A stretch of 64,000 nucleotides of DNA from contig NC_059374.1 in the NCBI RefSeq assembly GCF_019703515.2, positions 19,575,095 to 19,639,094 on the forward strand, in the 5' to 3' direction. A program made the position numbers and the translations under genes. Below the pieces are notes generated by a model, which ran no database searches, was not told the DNA's origin, and saw only the letters and a list, made by a program, of their open reading frames with translations. Of the stretch, positions 23,773 through 35,643 are shown piece after piece. Position 1 is the first letter of the stretch. The number at the start of each line of letters is the position of its first letter. This stretch comes from Myxocyprinus asiaticus (Eukaryota > Chordata > Actinopteri > Cypriniformes > Catostomidae).

Positions 23773-24004
23773 CATTTTTTTTTCACTGCTTTGGGTGGTG
23801 ACCCAATCGACTTCTTGTAATTTTGAGTCATCCATTGTAACCCCATAAGGACTGGGGATGTAACCTAAGATGGAGATTGCTGTTCTGTGGAACTCACACT
23901 TTCCTGCATTGAAATACAGCTGGTTTTCAATGAGTCTCCAGAGGTGTTAGTTATTCAGCATGTCATTAATTTCATCAATGGCCCTTTTTTATGTCTCTGA
24001 ATCC
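21481..24004. other. Non-coding interval, dispersed repeat fragments
   Basis: No exon or domain is recognised. A fragment at about 22870-23010 shares words with 51925-52035 (GCCGTATCA(A/G)GTTAAAA and GTGCAA(G/T)AATGCATTC), so it is a dispersed repeat. CAGGGCCGACTCC at 23193 resembles a hAT terminus but has no partner. (CA)n occupies 23738-23769. Confidence 0.45.
23738..23769. repeat. (CA)n microsatellite
   Basis: About 16 CA units, followed by an A-rich run. Confidence 0.95.
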
Positions 24005-24009
24005 ATTAT

Positions 24010-24365
24010 TGTAGTGGATCTCTTAGTTCAGGCAATGGAGAAGTCAGGAGACAACAAAGCAGGTTCAAGGTCAATCCTTTTGTTCTCTTTCTTCCACACA
24101 ATCAACATTAACCACCAATAACAAAGAAAAATATTTAAAATAAATGAAAGCACTCTAACTAACAACCACTCTCTCAGTTCAGGACTGTTGTGCTTTCTGG
24201 TCACTCTCTCTCTCTCTCTCTGATGCTCTGGTGCGCTTTCTTAAGTCTCCCTCCGCCATCACTATAATGAGAGACAGATGTTAGAGATAATTATGAACCA
24301 GGTGATGAGCCTTACTGCTCTCTCTCTCCCGCAGACCGATACATGACCACGCCCCCCATGCTACA
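24010..24365 (-). mobile_element. Solo LTR with perfect 5-bp target duplication
   Basis: The block starts TGTAGTGGATC and ends CATGCTACA, so it has TG...CA ends on both strands. It is flanked by ATTAT at 24005-24009 and at 24366-24370, a perfect 5-bp duplication as made by LTR-element integrases. No internal coding sequence is present, which fits recombination between two LTRs. The minus strand is preferred because its start, TGTAGCATGGGGGGCGTGG, resembles the LTR start of the minus-strand element at 39 kb. The last 100 bases are related to 52098-52206. Confidence 0.7.
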
Positions 24366-24533
24366 ATTATTTATGAAGGTTTCACTAGACCATGAGGTAT
24401 GTTTTGTTTGTAGATTGAAGTGACTGTTATTGATAATGAGTGTTATTGTAAGTAAACATTTTTGCCTCATCATTGTTCTAAAGAAGTTGGGTTTAAGAGT
24501 AATGCTAGTGATACATTAATTAAAGGAATAGTT

Positions 24534-24840
24534 CACCCAAAAAATTCTGAAAATTCTGTCATAATTTACTCACCCTCATATCATTCCAGTTCCAAACCTG
24601 TATGACTTTCTTTTTTATGCAGAATACAAAAGGAGATGTTTTAATTAAGCCCTAGTCTTTTAAATACAATAGCAGTGGATAGTGCCTCACTCTAAAGCTA
24701 TAAAAAGGACTCAAAATTATCGTAAAAGTAGTCCATGGGACTCGTGCATTATATTCCAAGTCTTCTGAATACAATAGGTTTTAGTGAAAAACAACCCAAA
24801 ATTTAAGTCATTGTTCAGTGAAAATCATGGTGTCTATCAT
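24534..24840 (+). repeat. TTAA-flanked palindrome family, incomplete copy
   Basis: TTAA at 24530-24533 is followed by AGGAATAGTTCACCC and the family words TTTACTCACCCTCAT and ATGACTTTCTTTT. The interior (AATACAATAGCAGTGG, AGTGCCTCACTCTAAAGC) resembles that of the copy at 30377. The right end is missing; a Tc1 relic follows. Confidence 0.6.
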
Positions 24841-24869
24841 TAAAATATTTCCTTTTGTGTTCCGTGTAA

Positions 24870-25150
24870 GAAAGAAAGTGCTGTGTTGCTTTTGCTGTTG
24901 TAGCCCATCCGCCTCAAGGTTCGACATGTTGTGCATTCTGAGATGCTATTCTGCTCACCACAATTGTACAGAGGGGTTATCTGTGTTACTGTAGCCTTTC
25001 TGTCAGCTCGAATCAGTCTGGCCATTCTCTGTTGACTTCTCTCATCAACAAGGCATTTCCATTCTCAGATCTGCCACTCATTGGATGTTTTTTGTTTTTG
25101 GCACCATTCTGAGTAAACTCCAGAGACTGTTCTGTGTGAAAATCCAGGGA
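24870..25150 (-). pseudogene. Tc1/mariner-like transposase fragment
   Basis: The minus-strand frame (24840-25025) reads MARLIRADRKATVTQIT and NSISECTTCRTLRRMGY, the second helix-turn-helix of Tc1-type transposases. The adjoining 25060-25145 matches 13690-13770 in the other relic almost word for word (GGATGTTTTTTGTTTTTGGC). Both termini are lost. Confidence 0.6.
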
Positions 25151-25585
25151 TAAGATATATTCTCTGAAAACAAATTAATTTATTGGGTTAACAGATCTTG
25201 TTTAAAAGATGTCTAGATATTTTACTCTAGAACAAGACAAAGAAATTAAGAAATCATTAAGAAATTATTTTCAGCATCAGCATCTAACTTATGGGCACTT
25301 GAGACATTAACAGTCTGTATTATCTCCCGTGTTCATAGTTTCTTGTACCGTTAAACTCGGAACAAACTCACGTGTCTGGATGGCAATCCAAAAATCTTAA
25401 TTCGTGAAGCCAAGCCAAGCCATGATATGGTTATTTTGGGGTGGGAAATAAATCATGTGCATGTACAAACAATCTTCTTCTAGCTGGGATTTATAAGTGA
25501 ATTTTGTGCAGGTTCTTTTAATTTTTTTAAATTGTATTTATTTATCACACATTTGTACATATACAGTGATTTTTTTTTCCTTTTT
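25151..25585. other. Non-coding, no feature recognised
   Basis: AT-rich sequence without open frames of interest. Confidence 0.4.
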
Positions 25586-25589
25586 TTTT

Positions 25590-25770
25590 CACATATCCCA
25601 GCTAAGCTGGAGTCAGAGTGCAGGGTCAGCCATGATATTGTGCCCCTGGAGCAGATAGGGTCAAGGGCCTTGCTCAAGGGCCCAACAGTGGCATCTTGGC
25701 AGTGCTGGGGCTTGAACCCCCAACCTTCTGATCAGTGACCCAAAGCCTTAACCACTGAGCCATCACTGCA
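25590..25770 (-). repeat. tRNA-derived SINE
   Basis: On the minus strand a pol III-type head is visible: A box TGGCTCAGTGG (complement of 25752-25762) and B box GGTTCAAGCCC (complement of 25708-25718), 33 bases apart, as in a tRNA. The body contains the self-complementary word GGGCCTTGCTCAAGGGCCC (25667-25683 region), which I know as common in fish SINE-like repeats. It is not a functional tRNA: no cloverleaf with complete acceptor stem. Confidence 0.6.
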
Positions 25771-26643
25771 AAATCTGCCTTTGGTGCATACACACACTTT
25801 TAGGATGAAATCAACACTGAGTTTTATACATGAGGCCCCTGGTATTCTCAAGAGGAAAGTCAGTGCAGTCATGGATGTCTGAAACGCTTGGTAGTCTGTT
25901 CAGAACACCTGACTGAAAATAAGAAGTGGAGTAGGCAGCACAGATGAATATTCCACAGAAAGATCTGTGCTTCTCTTTAGGTAATTAGCCTTTCATTCAT
26001 GGTGATGCACTAGAAGCAGCTGAATTCTGAAATTGCTGAGTTACTGAATTCAAACTTTCAAAGGTAATATAAGGTGAAGGGTTGCAGGCTGCAGTCATAT
26101 TGCAACAGTCAGATTTACAATGAGCCATTTACCTCACTCTCCCTGCACAAAGTGTTTATTCTGAGGCCGAACTTTCATTTCGGTGCTTAAAGAAAATCAC
26201 ATACATTTAGTTTTAACAGTGTAGGATTGTTTATCTTGTCATAGATACAGCAGAAATGCAGTATTAAATGGAGGGTCAAAAGTACATTTGGATGTGTAAA
26301 GTTGTGCCCTGTTTTTTCTCCTTTTATATGCTGTTTTAAACTTAAAGGGATAGTACACTGAAAAAATGAAAATTCTGTTATCAACTACTCACCCTTTGTC
26401 ATTTCAAACATTTGTGACATTCTTTCATCCAGATTGATCACACTCTGAATTTGGCGACAGGAGGTTAAACACTCTACTGATGAAATCAAGTACCCCTCGC
26501 TGCAAACTGTAACACGTTGACGTAGTGGATTAAATCCTCTGCATAGTGGATTTTAGTGACGTTGTGGATGTTTTAATGGGCATGTGTATTCACATCTCAA
26601 TATTTTGTGTCATTACTGTAGCATACTTAATGGACATTAATAT

Positions 26644-26682
<39 letters not shown>

Positions 26683-29600
26683 TTGGGCCTATATATATTT
26701 ATGTTGGGGCTGCACAATTAATAAAATAAAATCGAAATCACGATATGACACTGTGCAATTATTGAACCGCAAAGGGCTATGATTTAATTAAATTAATAAA
26801 TAGCATGATCCCTCTGCTCGCTTCAAAGTGTATACACGCTGCTCTGTCCTCTATTGCGTAAAAACATTATTGCAGTGTTTTCTGAGCGGTTCTGTGCTCC
26901 ACAACTCCATCTCGTGCTCAGAGTAACAGATGTGCTTCCAGTTCGGTTCTGTTTGCTTATGTGCGCTGAGATCAAGATTCACTTTAATCTCACTTTCGTG
27001 TACTTCCAAACATGTCTGGGTGCTACAAGTTAATATACGAATACAAAAAATACATCCTATGGCATGGGTATTGAGCTATATAAAATGAGAAGCACTTTAT
27101 AGTGAGTAGTATGAATATATTGCTTAATTTATATTGTTTTTTTATGTTGGTGAAGAGGAAAAACTAGGTCAAGTAATTAACGAAATCCATGGTTATGACC
27201 ATTTTTAAAAGCTAAGCTGTACTATACTAATGTGTCATTGTAATATTTTAATACTAAGTAATATACTACTCAGTGTAATGCATAAAACCCAAAACATTTA
27301 CTACGTCACCCAAATTCAAAACACAGAGGATTAAATCCACTATGTCATCATGCTACAGTCTGTAGCAAGGACCCTCTCGATGAAATCGGTCTGTGCTTGC
27401 TAAAAATCAAACCACTAACCCCAGTGGCCAAAGCTGAGTATTGTTGACCCTCCTCGATGTGAAATGTCCACAGGGTGTCGAGTTGTATTTTTAGTTGCAA
27501 ATGATTTAATACAGTCAACAGGAATGCATATTTTATTAACCCTATGCCTAACACAAACCTCAACCCTAAACCAAACTTTCAGTGGAGTAAAAATTTAAGT
27601 TTAGAGGGAAAATAGTTGGTCCATGACCACTGTGGACTGATGGGTTAATACAGCTGAGATATCTGTGATGTAATTGCTGATTTCCCTTTAAACACTTGGC
27701 TGTTTTCCATTTATTAGAACATTGGATTTCAGACAGAGCAAATTCTGGAAGAAAATAATCCATCATTTAGACATTAAAAATCCACTTGGCTTCAAAAGAG
27801 ACGAAGAGATGTTGGCTCTGCCTTGTAGTGTTGACAGCACGTTCATACATCTCAGAATAGAAGAGTACAGCTTGTGGTCTTCATGTTTAGTCCTAAAGGC
27901 TCTCATGAATGGATAGGGACCACTGGGGTGGCTAATCATCCTATTACTGAGCATGGGTGGCCAGGTCTCAAAAGGGCTTTACTTGTGTTTTACCATTACT
28001 TGCTGAACTGGTGGAATGGAGCTCTAAGCACAACATGTTTTGATTCAAAGGCTTTCATTTGTTTAGAATAGCATATTCTAATATATTCCATTAGATTACT
28101 TGAGGTCAGTAACGTATTCTAAATACTTTTGATTACTTCTTCAGCACTGGTAGATTTTTTCACTTGTTTTGACTATAAAAACTCTGCCAGTACAGTAAGA
28201 CAAAATACATATGTTAAAAATACATTCTCTGAAAAACCTAAATATCTTATGCAGTGTTGTTTCTAAAACGAGATTAATCAAATTGATCTTGTTTTAAGGA
28301 TTTTTAGATATTTTTATAGGAAAACAATAAAAAATTATTATCAAGAATATGATTTTTGCCCTAATATCAAAGGTCTTACTAGAAAAAAAGAAATTATGAT
28401 CCAACGTGAATTTTCTTGATAAGAAAATATGATCATGCCTGGTAACGTGCATGTAAAATGGCTAGAAATAGCATTTTAGCTTAGAGTAAAGCTGACAATT
28501 TACACAAGGTTTATTTCTATTTCTTCTGCTCCAAACTTACTTCAAACGTACTTCTCTGTCTGCTCATATGAATGTAACACATCATAAGAAAGTGTTTCAC
28601 CGCTGTTCAAATGCACTTTGGATCGCATCATTTATATGTATAAATGTTTTCCATCTGAGAGGACTAAATATTAAATGAAAAAAATGACAATAAAATGCAA
28701 AGTAATCTCTTCAGTAATCAAAATACTTTTTGAATGTAACTGTATTCTAATTACCAATTATTTAAATTGTAACTGTAGTGGAATACAGTTACTTATATTT
28801 TGTATTTTAAATATGTAATCCCATTACATGTATTCCGTTACTCCCCTACCCTGTTCACAACTGATCTGTCGGAAGCAAACAGCTGGTGAGGGCCAGAAGT
28901 TGAGACTTGTGAGGATGTCAGAGGAACAAATTTAAACTAGTTAAATTAGCTACATGGTGACTTGTAAATGTAAATTACATAATCTTAACCGTTTTGACAG
29001 TCAACATGTCTAAAGACTGTCATAGAAGTGTTCTGGGATTGTTAACAATGTGTGCTGGATGTGGGCTGGGACTCACCTCACAGTCAGCATGTTTTCATGC
29101 ACTTTAATTGTTCTATTTCAGCTGGTCTAGAGCAATTATTCCTCTTTTAAAATGTAATGTGGATGCTAGTCCAACTTTTGCAAAGTCGGATTAACAGACC
29201 TAGATACACGCGTTATTTGGAAAAAATTGGCCCTGCCATTGTGCACATGCTAGTGGTGCTAAAAGTTGTCTTTAGCTTGTTAATGATGTAATACAGTCAA
29301 CAGCAATGCATATTTTAACCATATGCCCTAACCCAAACACCAACCCTAAACCTAACCGTTAGTTAAGTAAAAATTTAATTTTAGAGTGAGAATGCAACCC
29401 CCGAATCACATTTACCATTACTGAAGTTAAGGCAATTACAGTACTTCCTGATTATGATGAGACCAGAACCCATATTTCAGAGGATGCTTGTGCAATGCAC
29501 TATCAGTAGCGCCAGAGTAAAAGTTAAACGTCTTTGAATTGAAGCAAAAATTTCTGATGGGAGATGCCGCTTGTCAGTAACTCGGCAGAATGGGTTTGAT

Positions 29601-30376
29601 GTCACCTGCTGTTGCTTGATTAGGCCTATAACTGCACATGTAAACATATTGAGAGATTGTAATGTGTACTAGGGCATATTTGAACACTTCCAGGAGTGTG
29701 CTTGGAATGGTATTGGAATGTGGTGGGAGTACAATGGAAGACTTTCAAGTTTTTAAACAAATGTTCATGTCTACCAAACAAAAAGCATTAAAGTGATAAA
29801 TGAACCTTATGAGGCAGTTCAAACCATGCTTTGTAGTTTGACCTTGAGAATACTGTAGTATTTAGTCTTTTTCAAGGCAGCTTTGAAAAGCTATACGAAG
29901 GTTTAGATCGCAAGATGTTCTGATGCCAACTGGGCTGTCTAGCATATCTGGTTTTTGTCTGACATATAACTCTTAATAGGTTTTGTACTAACATTATGAT
30001 ACACTGCCAAAAACATTGCCTTGATTAAGTCCTCCCTGAAACCACACACACCTTCTCAAACACATGCCATATTGGTTTCTTTGGTGTGGCTGGTGCAAGC
30101 CTCTTAAATTTTACTACTCCCATGAGTTACTGAATAATACTGTGTTGCTTCCATAAAAAAAAATCTGGTACAGAACAGACCAAAAAGAAGAAAATAAAAA
30201 CTTTGTGGAGCTGAAGTTGGGCAGTTGTGCAAGAGCTCTGAATTGAGCCAGAAATATCTCAAGGCCATTACCTCATACTGAATAAAGAACACTGACAGAC
30301 CAATGATTGAGAAGACTGACAAAACACTGAAGGTTTTTACAAGACCTGACCCAGGTGTAATCAACCAAGATGTTAA
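25771..30376. other. Non-coding interval with diverged repeats
   Basis: No coding sequence is recognised. It contains a left-end fragment of the TTAA palindrome family at 26346-26425, (CA)n at 26647-26680, a hAT- or MITE-like block starting GGGGCTGCACAATTAAT near 26706, and two diverged copies of one repeat at about 27475-27610 and 29270-29400 (shared AATACAGTCAACAG and AGTAAAAATTTAA). Confidence 0.5.
26647..26680. repeat. (CA)n microsatellite
   Basis: About 17 CA units. Confidence 0.95.
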
Positions 30377-30783
30377 GAGGAATAGTTCACCCAAAGTGAA
30401 AATTCTGTTATTACTTACTTGTTCCAAACACATCTGACTTACTTTATGCAGAACACAAAAGATGTTTTAATGAATATCGCGGTCCCTCTTTTTAATACAA
30501 TGGCAGTTGATAGCAACTCACTTCAAAGCTTTAAAATGACCCAAAGTATCATAAAAGTATGAGACTTGTAAAGGAATACGATTTGGTCAGAAACAACCTG
30601 AAATGTAATAATTTTTCAGTGAAAATCTTGACATCTTTTGCACATTCATGAGCGCTATGAAAGAAGCTTGTTCACAGTGACTCATATGTTCATGCGAGAA
30701 CTTGCGTTATTCCATGCTTCTCTCATAGAACTCATAAACGTGCTATGGAAGTCAGAATTTTAATTTTCGGGTTAACTATTCCT
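30377..30783. repeat. TTAA-flanked palindrome family, 407-bp copy with both ends
   Basis: TTAA at 30373-30376, left end GAGGAATAGTTCACCC, right end CGGGTTAACTATTCCT, then TTAA at 30784-30787. The interior is not fully palindromic. No coding sequence. Confidence 0.65.
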
Positions 30784-30969
30784 TTAACTGCACAGAAACT
30801 GTGCAGATAAACCCAATTAGTAAATACACTAAGATAATGTTTTGTTAGGAAACCAAAAAATGTAATTCATATAGTAACACATTTTTTTGTTGAAGTCAAA
30901 CATCTTATTTAATGTAACTGAAAAAACCTAACTACATTAGGTTAAACCAAAGCCTCTTTTAAGGAATAC

Positions 30970-31730
30970 AGAATCAGAATGAGCTTTATTGTCAAGTATA
31001 CTTACTCATACAAGGAATTTGTCTTGGTGACAGAATCTTCCAGTGCACAAACAATACAACAATACAACAACAAGATTAAAAAAAAAATAATAATAATAAT
31101 AAAAAAAAAATGAATCAAAATAAAAAGCAAATAGAAAATATAAGTATATATAAAAATACACAATACGAAAAAATATGTATATATATATATATATATATAC
31201 ATACACTACCGGTCAAAAGTTTTGAAACACTTGACTGAAATGTTTCTCATGATCTTAAAAATCTTTTGATCTGAAGGCGTATGCTTAAATGTTTGAAATT
31301 AGTTTTGTAGACAAAAATATAATTGTGCCACCATATTAATTTATTTCATTATAAAACTAAAGTTTAATAATTAAAAAAAGGTTTTGAAATTGATGACTTG
31401 GACCAAATAATAAAGAAAAGCAGCCAATAAGTGCCCAACATAGATGGGAGCTCCTTCAATACTGTTTAAAAAGCATTCCAGGGTGATACTTCAAGAAGTT
31501 AGTTAAGAAAATGAGTACATTTCTGCAAATTCTAGGCAAAGGATGACTACTTTGAAGATGCTAAAATATAACACAGTTTTGATTTATTTTGGATTTTGTT
31601 TAGTCACAACATAATTCCCATAGTTCCATTTATGTTATTCCATAGTTTTGATGACTTTACTATTATTCTAATATGTGAAAACAAAATTATAATAAAGAAT
31701 GAGTTAGTGTTTAAAAACATTTGACCGGTA

Positions 31731-31769
<39 letters not shown>

Positions 31770-32608
31770 AATACAAATCTGTTATATACAGATATACTAA
31801 GCTGTGTATTGCACGTAATTATTGCTCAATGGGGCAGTTTTAACTGTTCATGAGATGGATAGCCTGAGGGAAAAAACTGTGCTCTGTAGCGCCGGTCAAA
31901 AGGCAACAGTTCAAAGAGGTAGTGAGCTGGGTGAGTGGGGTCCAGAGTGATTTTTCCAGCCCTTTTCCTCACTCTGGAAGTGTACAGTTCTTGAAGGGAG
32001 GGCAGGGGGCAACCAATAATCTGCTCAGCAGTCCAAACTGTCCATTGTAGTCTTCTGATGTATGATTTCGTAGCTGAACCAAACCAGACATTTATTGAAG
32101 TGCAGAAGTCAATGACTGCTGAGTAGACCTGTATCAGCAGCACCTGAGCAGGTTGAACTTCCTCAACTGGTGAAGGAAGTACAACCTCTGGTGGGCCTTT
32201 TTCAGAGTCAATGTGGATCTCCCACTTCAGGTCCTGTGAGATGGTAGAGCCCAGGAACCTGAATGACTCCACTGCTGTTTAGAATGGTGAGCGGGGTCAA
32301 TGTTGGGGTGTTCCTCCTAGATGAATTCCACTATCATCTGCACTGTTTTGAGCATGTTCAGGTTCAGGTTGTTTTGATTGCACCAGACAGCCAGCTGTTC
32401 AACCTCCCTTATGTATGCAGACTCATCGTCATCCTGGATGAGGCCGACGACAATAGTGTCATCTGCAAACTTCAGGAGCTTGACAGATGGGTCCTTGGCG
32501 GTGCAGTCATTTGTGTACAGAGAGGAGAGTAGTGGGGAGAGCACACATCCCTGAGGGGCACCAGTGCTGAGCATTTGAAGCAGCAAGGAACTTCACAGTT
32601 CTCCAGTG
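30970..32608 (-). mobile_element. Second L2/CR1-type LINE copy, 5'-truncated, interrupted
   Basis: Collinear with the 3' part of the LINE at 14-17 kb: the same tail (GAATCAGAATGAGCTTTATT), the same RT frame with KFADDT (minus frame 32317-32586) and the same WFGSA region (31826-32272). Compared with the first copy it lacks about 400 bp (equivalent to 15171-15572), joining GGCACCAGTGCTGA directly to GCATTTGAAGCAGC. A Tc1-type MITE (31204-31733) interrupts its 3' UTR. RT frames are broken. Confidence 0.8.
31204..31733. mobile_element. Tc1/mariner-type MITE inserted in the LINE 3' UTR
   Basis: Left end CACTACCGGTCAAAAGTTTT and right end ACATTTGACCGGTAGTG form terminal inverted repeats. The left flank is TA within a TA-rich run; the right flank is TG, a likely mutated TA. 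The LINE copy at 14.2 kb shows the uninterrupted site (TATATATATGTATGTACAAAT). No transposase is encoded. Length 530 bp. Confidence 0.8.
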
Positions 32609-33058
32609 AGGTGATACAGTAGTTCACTGCAAAATCATAAACAAACACAATAGGGGAATTATTTGCCATATATTGAAAGTAAATAGTGAATCCTGGTTTG
32701 TCAAACAAGAAAAAGGACAAAAAATAAAACAAAAAATAAAACCACAGTAAAAGTAAAAACTCTATTTAAAGTCTTCTGAAGCCATATGCTCACATTTTGT
32801 AATGAACAGAATTAAATTTAAGTCGTTACTCACTATCAAATAAAATGATTAATAAAGTGCTGAAATCAAATATGGTGACTACATCAATATAGACTAATAC
32901 TTTGGCAACGTCATCACCTATGTCACAGTTGGAAGTGGTGGCAAAAAGACCGGTGTCGCACAGGCGCAAATAGTAAAACAAACCTGTAGATAGCTGACCC
33001 AACAGTCCCTTAAAAAGTTAGCATGTTACCTTTAAATTGTCTGGTTAAGCTAAATGAA
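32609..33058. other. Non-coding, possible part of the THAP-type element
   Basis: AAGTGGTGGCAAAAAG at 32935 is roughly inverted at 33437-33461 (CTTTCTGCCACCACTTA), so the two may bracket the THAP relic. Otherwise nothing is recognised. Confidence 0.3.
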
Positions 33059-33198
33059 ATGCCGTGCTGCACTGTGAACTGTAAAAAACGCATTGACAGA
33101 AACAGAGGGTTTCACTTTTATCGGATTCCATCAACAAAGCAGACTAAACTGAGGAGATAATTTTCAACTCAATGTTTGCAGCGAACATTTTATTACAG
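33059..33198 (+). pseudogene. THAP zinc-finger exon relic of a P-element-like transposon
   Basis: ATG at 33059 opens MPCCTVNCKKR, then RGFHFYRIPS: the N-terminal Cys-x-Cys and aromatic/Pro signature of a C2CH THAP domain. A TAA stops this frame at 33158. Eighteen bases on, in another frame, TGC-AGC-GAA-CAT-TTT (33177-33191) encodes the CSEHF motif that carries the last zinc ligands, followed by a good splice donor CAG|GTATGT at 33198/33199. The gap between the two motifs is too short by about a dozen residues, so the exon has a deletion and frameshift. THAP domains bind transposon ends in P elements and occur in host THAP genes; no further exon was found. Confidence 0.5.
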
Positions 33199-33721
33199 GT
33201 ATGTTATTAACTCATATCATTATAATAATAGTATAGCTAAGAATATTTCTTTATTTATGATGGCTTTGTGTAGTACTTTCATTTAATCAATGATTATAAC
33301 TAGCTATGTTACTAGCAATAGTGTACCCAAACCTAGCTAGCTTTGAACCTAAAGGCTAATTTTATTTAATATTATCTTTAAGTGATATTTAGAGGTGCTA
33401 GCTAGCGCTAGCTGTCAAACCTAACACAACAGTTTGCCAGCTTTCTGCCACCACTTACTGCGCATGTGCTGCAATGTTTGTAAACAATGGTCTATAATCA
33501 AACCACTCAGCGGCCATATTTGTGACGTCTCCAGGCAGCTGTTTTCTACTTAACTGCTATACACTTGAATGGGGAAAGTCCAAGTCTCCACAATGTAGGT
33601 CAAGATTTTGTTCAAACAACGTTTTAAATCAGCAATAAAATCTGTAATAGTGCTCCTTTAGCTCAAATCACATTAAAAATGCAGTTTCTTTCAGGGTGTT
33701 TTTGAAGCTAGCTAATGCACA
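33199..33721. other. Non-coding sequence downstream of the THAP relic
   Basis: Contains the GCTAGCTAGCGCTAGC-like self-complementary stretch near 33395-33412 and the inverted block at 33437-33461. No P-element catalytic exons are seen. Confidence 0.35.
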
Positions 33722-33980
33722 TGTAACCGGTCCTGCTCGATCTGCTCTGAGTGGGATTTGAACCGGTGTCTCCGGTTGGGGGCGGGCGCACTAACGAGGA
33801 GGCTAAATGCTACAGCCTTTAGCATCAGTCACCAGTGCACCTCGAGGCAAGGTGAGTGAGGTTTACATACTGCACAGCTATCTACCAGCTGGCTCCTGTT
33901 ACACTCACCCCCCAAACCTCACTCCCATCCGGGACACAGCACGACTGTAACCAGTCCTGCTTGACATGCTTGAGTTATAC
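33722..33980 (-). repeat. Tandem repeat unit with tRNA-like B box
   Basis: TGTAACCGGTCCTGCTCGA at 33722 recurs, changed, at 33946 (TGTAACCAGTCCTGCTTGA), so at least one unit of about 225 bp and the start of a second are present. The minus strand has GGTTCAAATCC (complement of about 33754-33764), matching a pol III B box; a convincing A box is not seen. SINE dimer or short satellite are both possible. Confidence 0.4.
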
Positions 33981-35643
33981 GTAAATGTTTTGGTATGCGA
34001 ATCGCTAAGAAACAAAGAACAACCTAGAGTTTTTATTACCACATATACAGTATAACGTTGGTGGTGAATCGTCATTGAAATACAAACCTTTCTATGGTTT
34101 GGACGTATCCTGTGACTGATAGAGTCTAAGCTATTTTTTTTTACATCCGGTATCAAACTGTTTTTATGTCAACCCCATCACTCAGTTTGTCCTGTTTGCT
34201 GGCTGTCTAAGTATAATGAATTCAATTTATTGTTTGTAAAAATAAGCTACATAGAACTTTGACATGATTAAAGAGAGACTACTAAGACTGTACTATATCC
34301 CTCATTTGTCTTTTTTTGTTTATTTGTTTTGTAGTCTTGAATAATTCTTGTCTGAAATTGCTGAGGGTATTAAGAGGTAACTTGCCATCTGGCTTCATTC
34401 ACCGAAAAAGGGCACTTCTCAAACTGCAGTAGAGATCAGTTCATTGTATTTCTTACAGGCTCCTTAATATGGCAACTCTGAACCATACTGTTAAAATCAC
34501 TTGAAGGGTGAAAGCCTCCCAATTGTATTACTCCCATCCAGTCATGGCAGAGTAAGTGTCTGGTTAAATTACCTCCTTTGCCAGCACAGATCTTTGTTCA
34601 CTACTTCGCTTAACACGGCACCCTTAACAGAGCCCTGTGTCTGTAATCACCCCCTTGTCAATGTGCCATGCAAACACCACAAATTAAGATTAAACCCACG
34701 CTGTTCTCTCCTGTGTGATTAAATCATATTAACAGAAACAAGCCAGTGGTCCAGCTGTGGAAATGCAGGAACTTTATGCCTTGTAAAACATTTGTTCCAC
34801 TGATTAACTGGTATTGATTGTATGGGTCATTCATTATGTAATTTTGTATCTAATTTAATGCACTTGTGATTTACCTTATTTTGATGAAAAACTACTGCTT
34901 TCAGCTTTATAAAGGCCAAGCATCAGTGAAGACAGTCCAGGGGATTTAAGCTTTGGCATTGCTTATGGATTCCTGGCATCCATTGGTTCCACCACCTTAA
35001 GATAACAAAAGGCAGTTTTGTTGTGCAAGGGCATGAAAGCGTTGAAATTGTGCAAAGACTGGCTGGCAAGGGAAGCAGCAATGGTTCATATCTTCAAATC
35101 ACTGTTGAAAGAGAAGCACAATATGAAAATTGTATCTGAAACCTCCATTAGTCAGAGCTAATCCAAATATTATATTTCTTGCAAATTAAAACTTAAAATA
35201 AAATAAAAATACTGGAGAGATAGAAAAGTCAGTTAAACAGACTTAAGCACTAAGACAAAAGAGCCTGCCTCATTGCTTTTAAAAATGGTTACTACTTAAT
35301 GAAAACAAAATAATTAAAATTCATTATGGACACAGAATACCATTTAGTCAGAAACAACTCCCAATTGAAATCATTTTGCAGTGGAAATCCTGACATCCAT
35401 TGTGCAATCATGAGCACTATGAGAGAAGCTCGTTCACAACAACTTGCATTGTTTAGCACAGAAAACAATGGAAGTTTGCGTAAACCTATCATATGACTTC
35501 AGAAGACTTGGAAAATGATGCACAACTTGCATGGATTACTTTTATGATACTTTTCTGTCCTTTTTAAGCTTTAAAGTGAGGCACTATGAACTACCATTGT
35601 TAGGGCTGTTGCAGTGGCAATTTTTTACCACTGCAGTTTTTAA
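33981..35643. other. Non-coding interval
   Basis: No gene recognised. The part at about 35290-35600 shares words with the 30377 copy (TTTAGTCAGAAACAACTCC, GAGCACTATGAGAGAAGCT), so it is a fragment of the same repeat group. Confidence 0.45.

Noticed and set aside
25708..25762. Possible tRNA gene
   Set aside because: A and B boxes are present, but there is no full acceptor stem or anticodon arm; it is part of a dispersed SINE.
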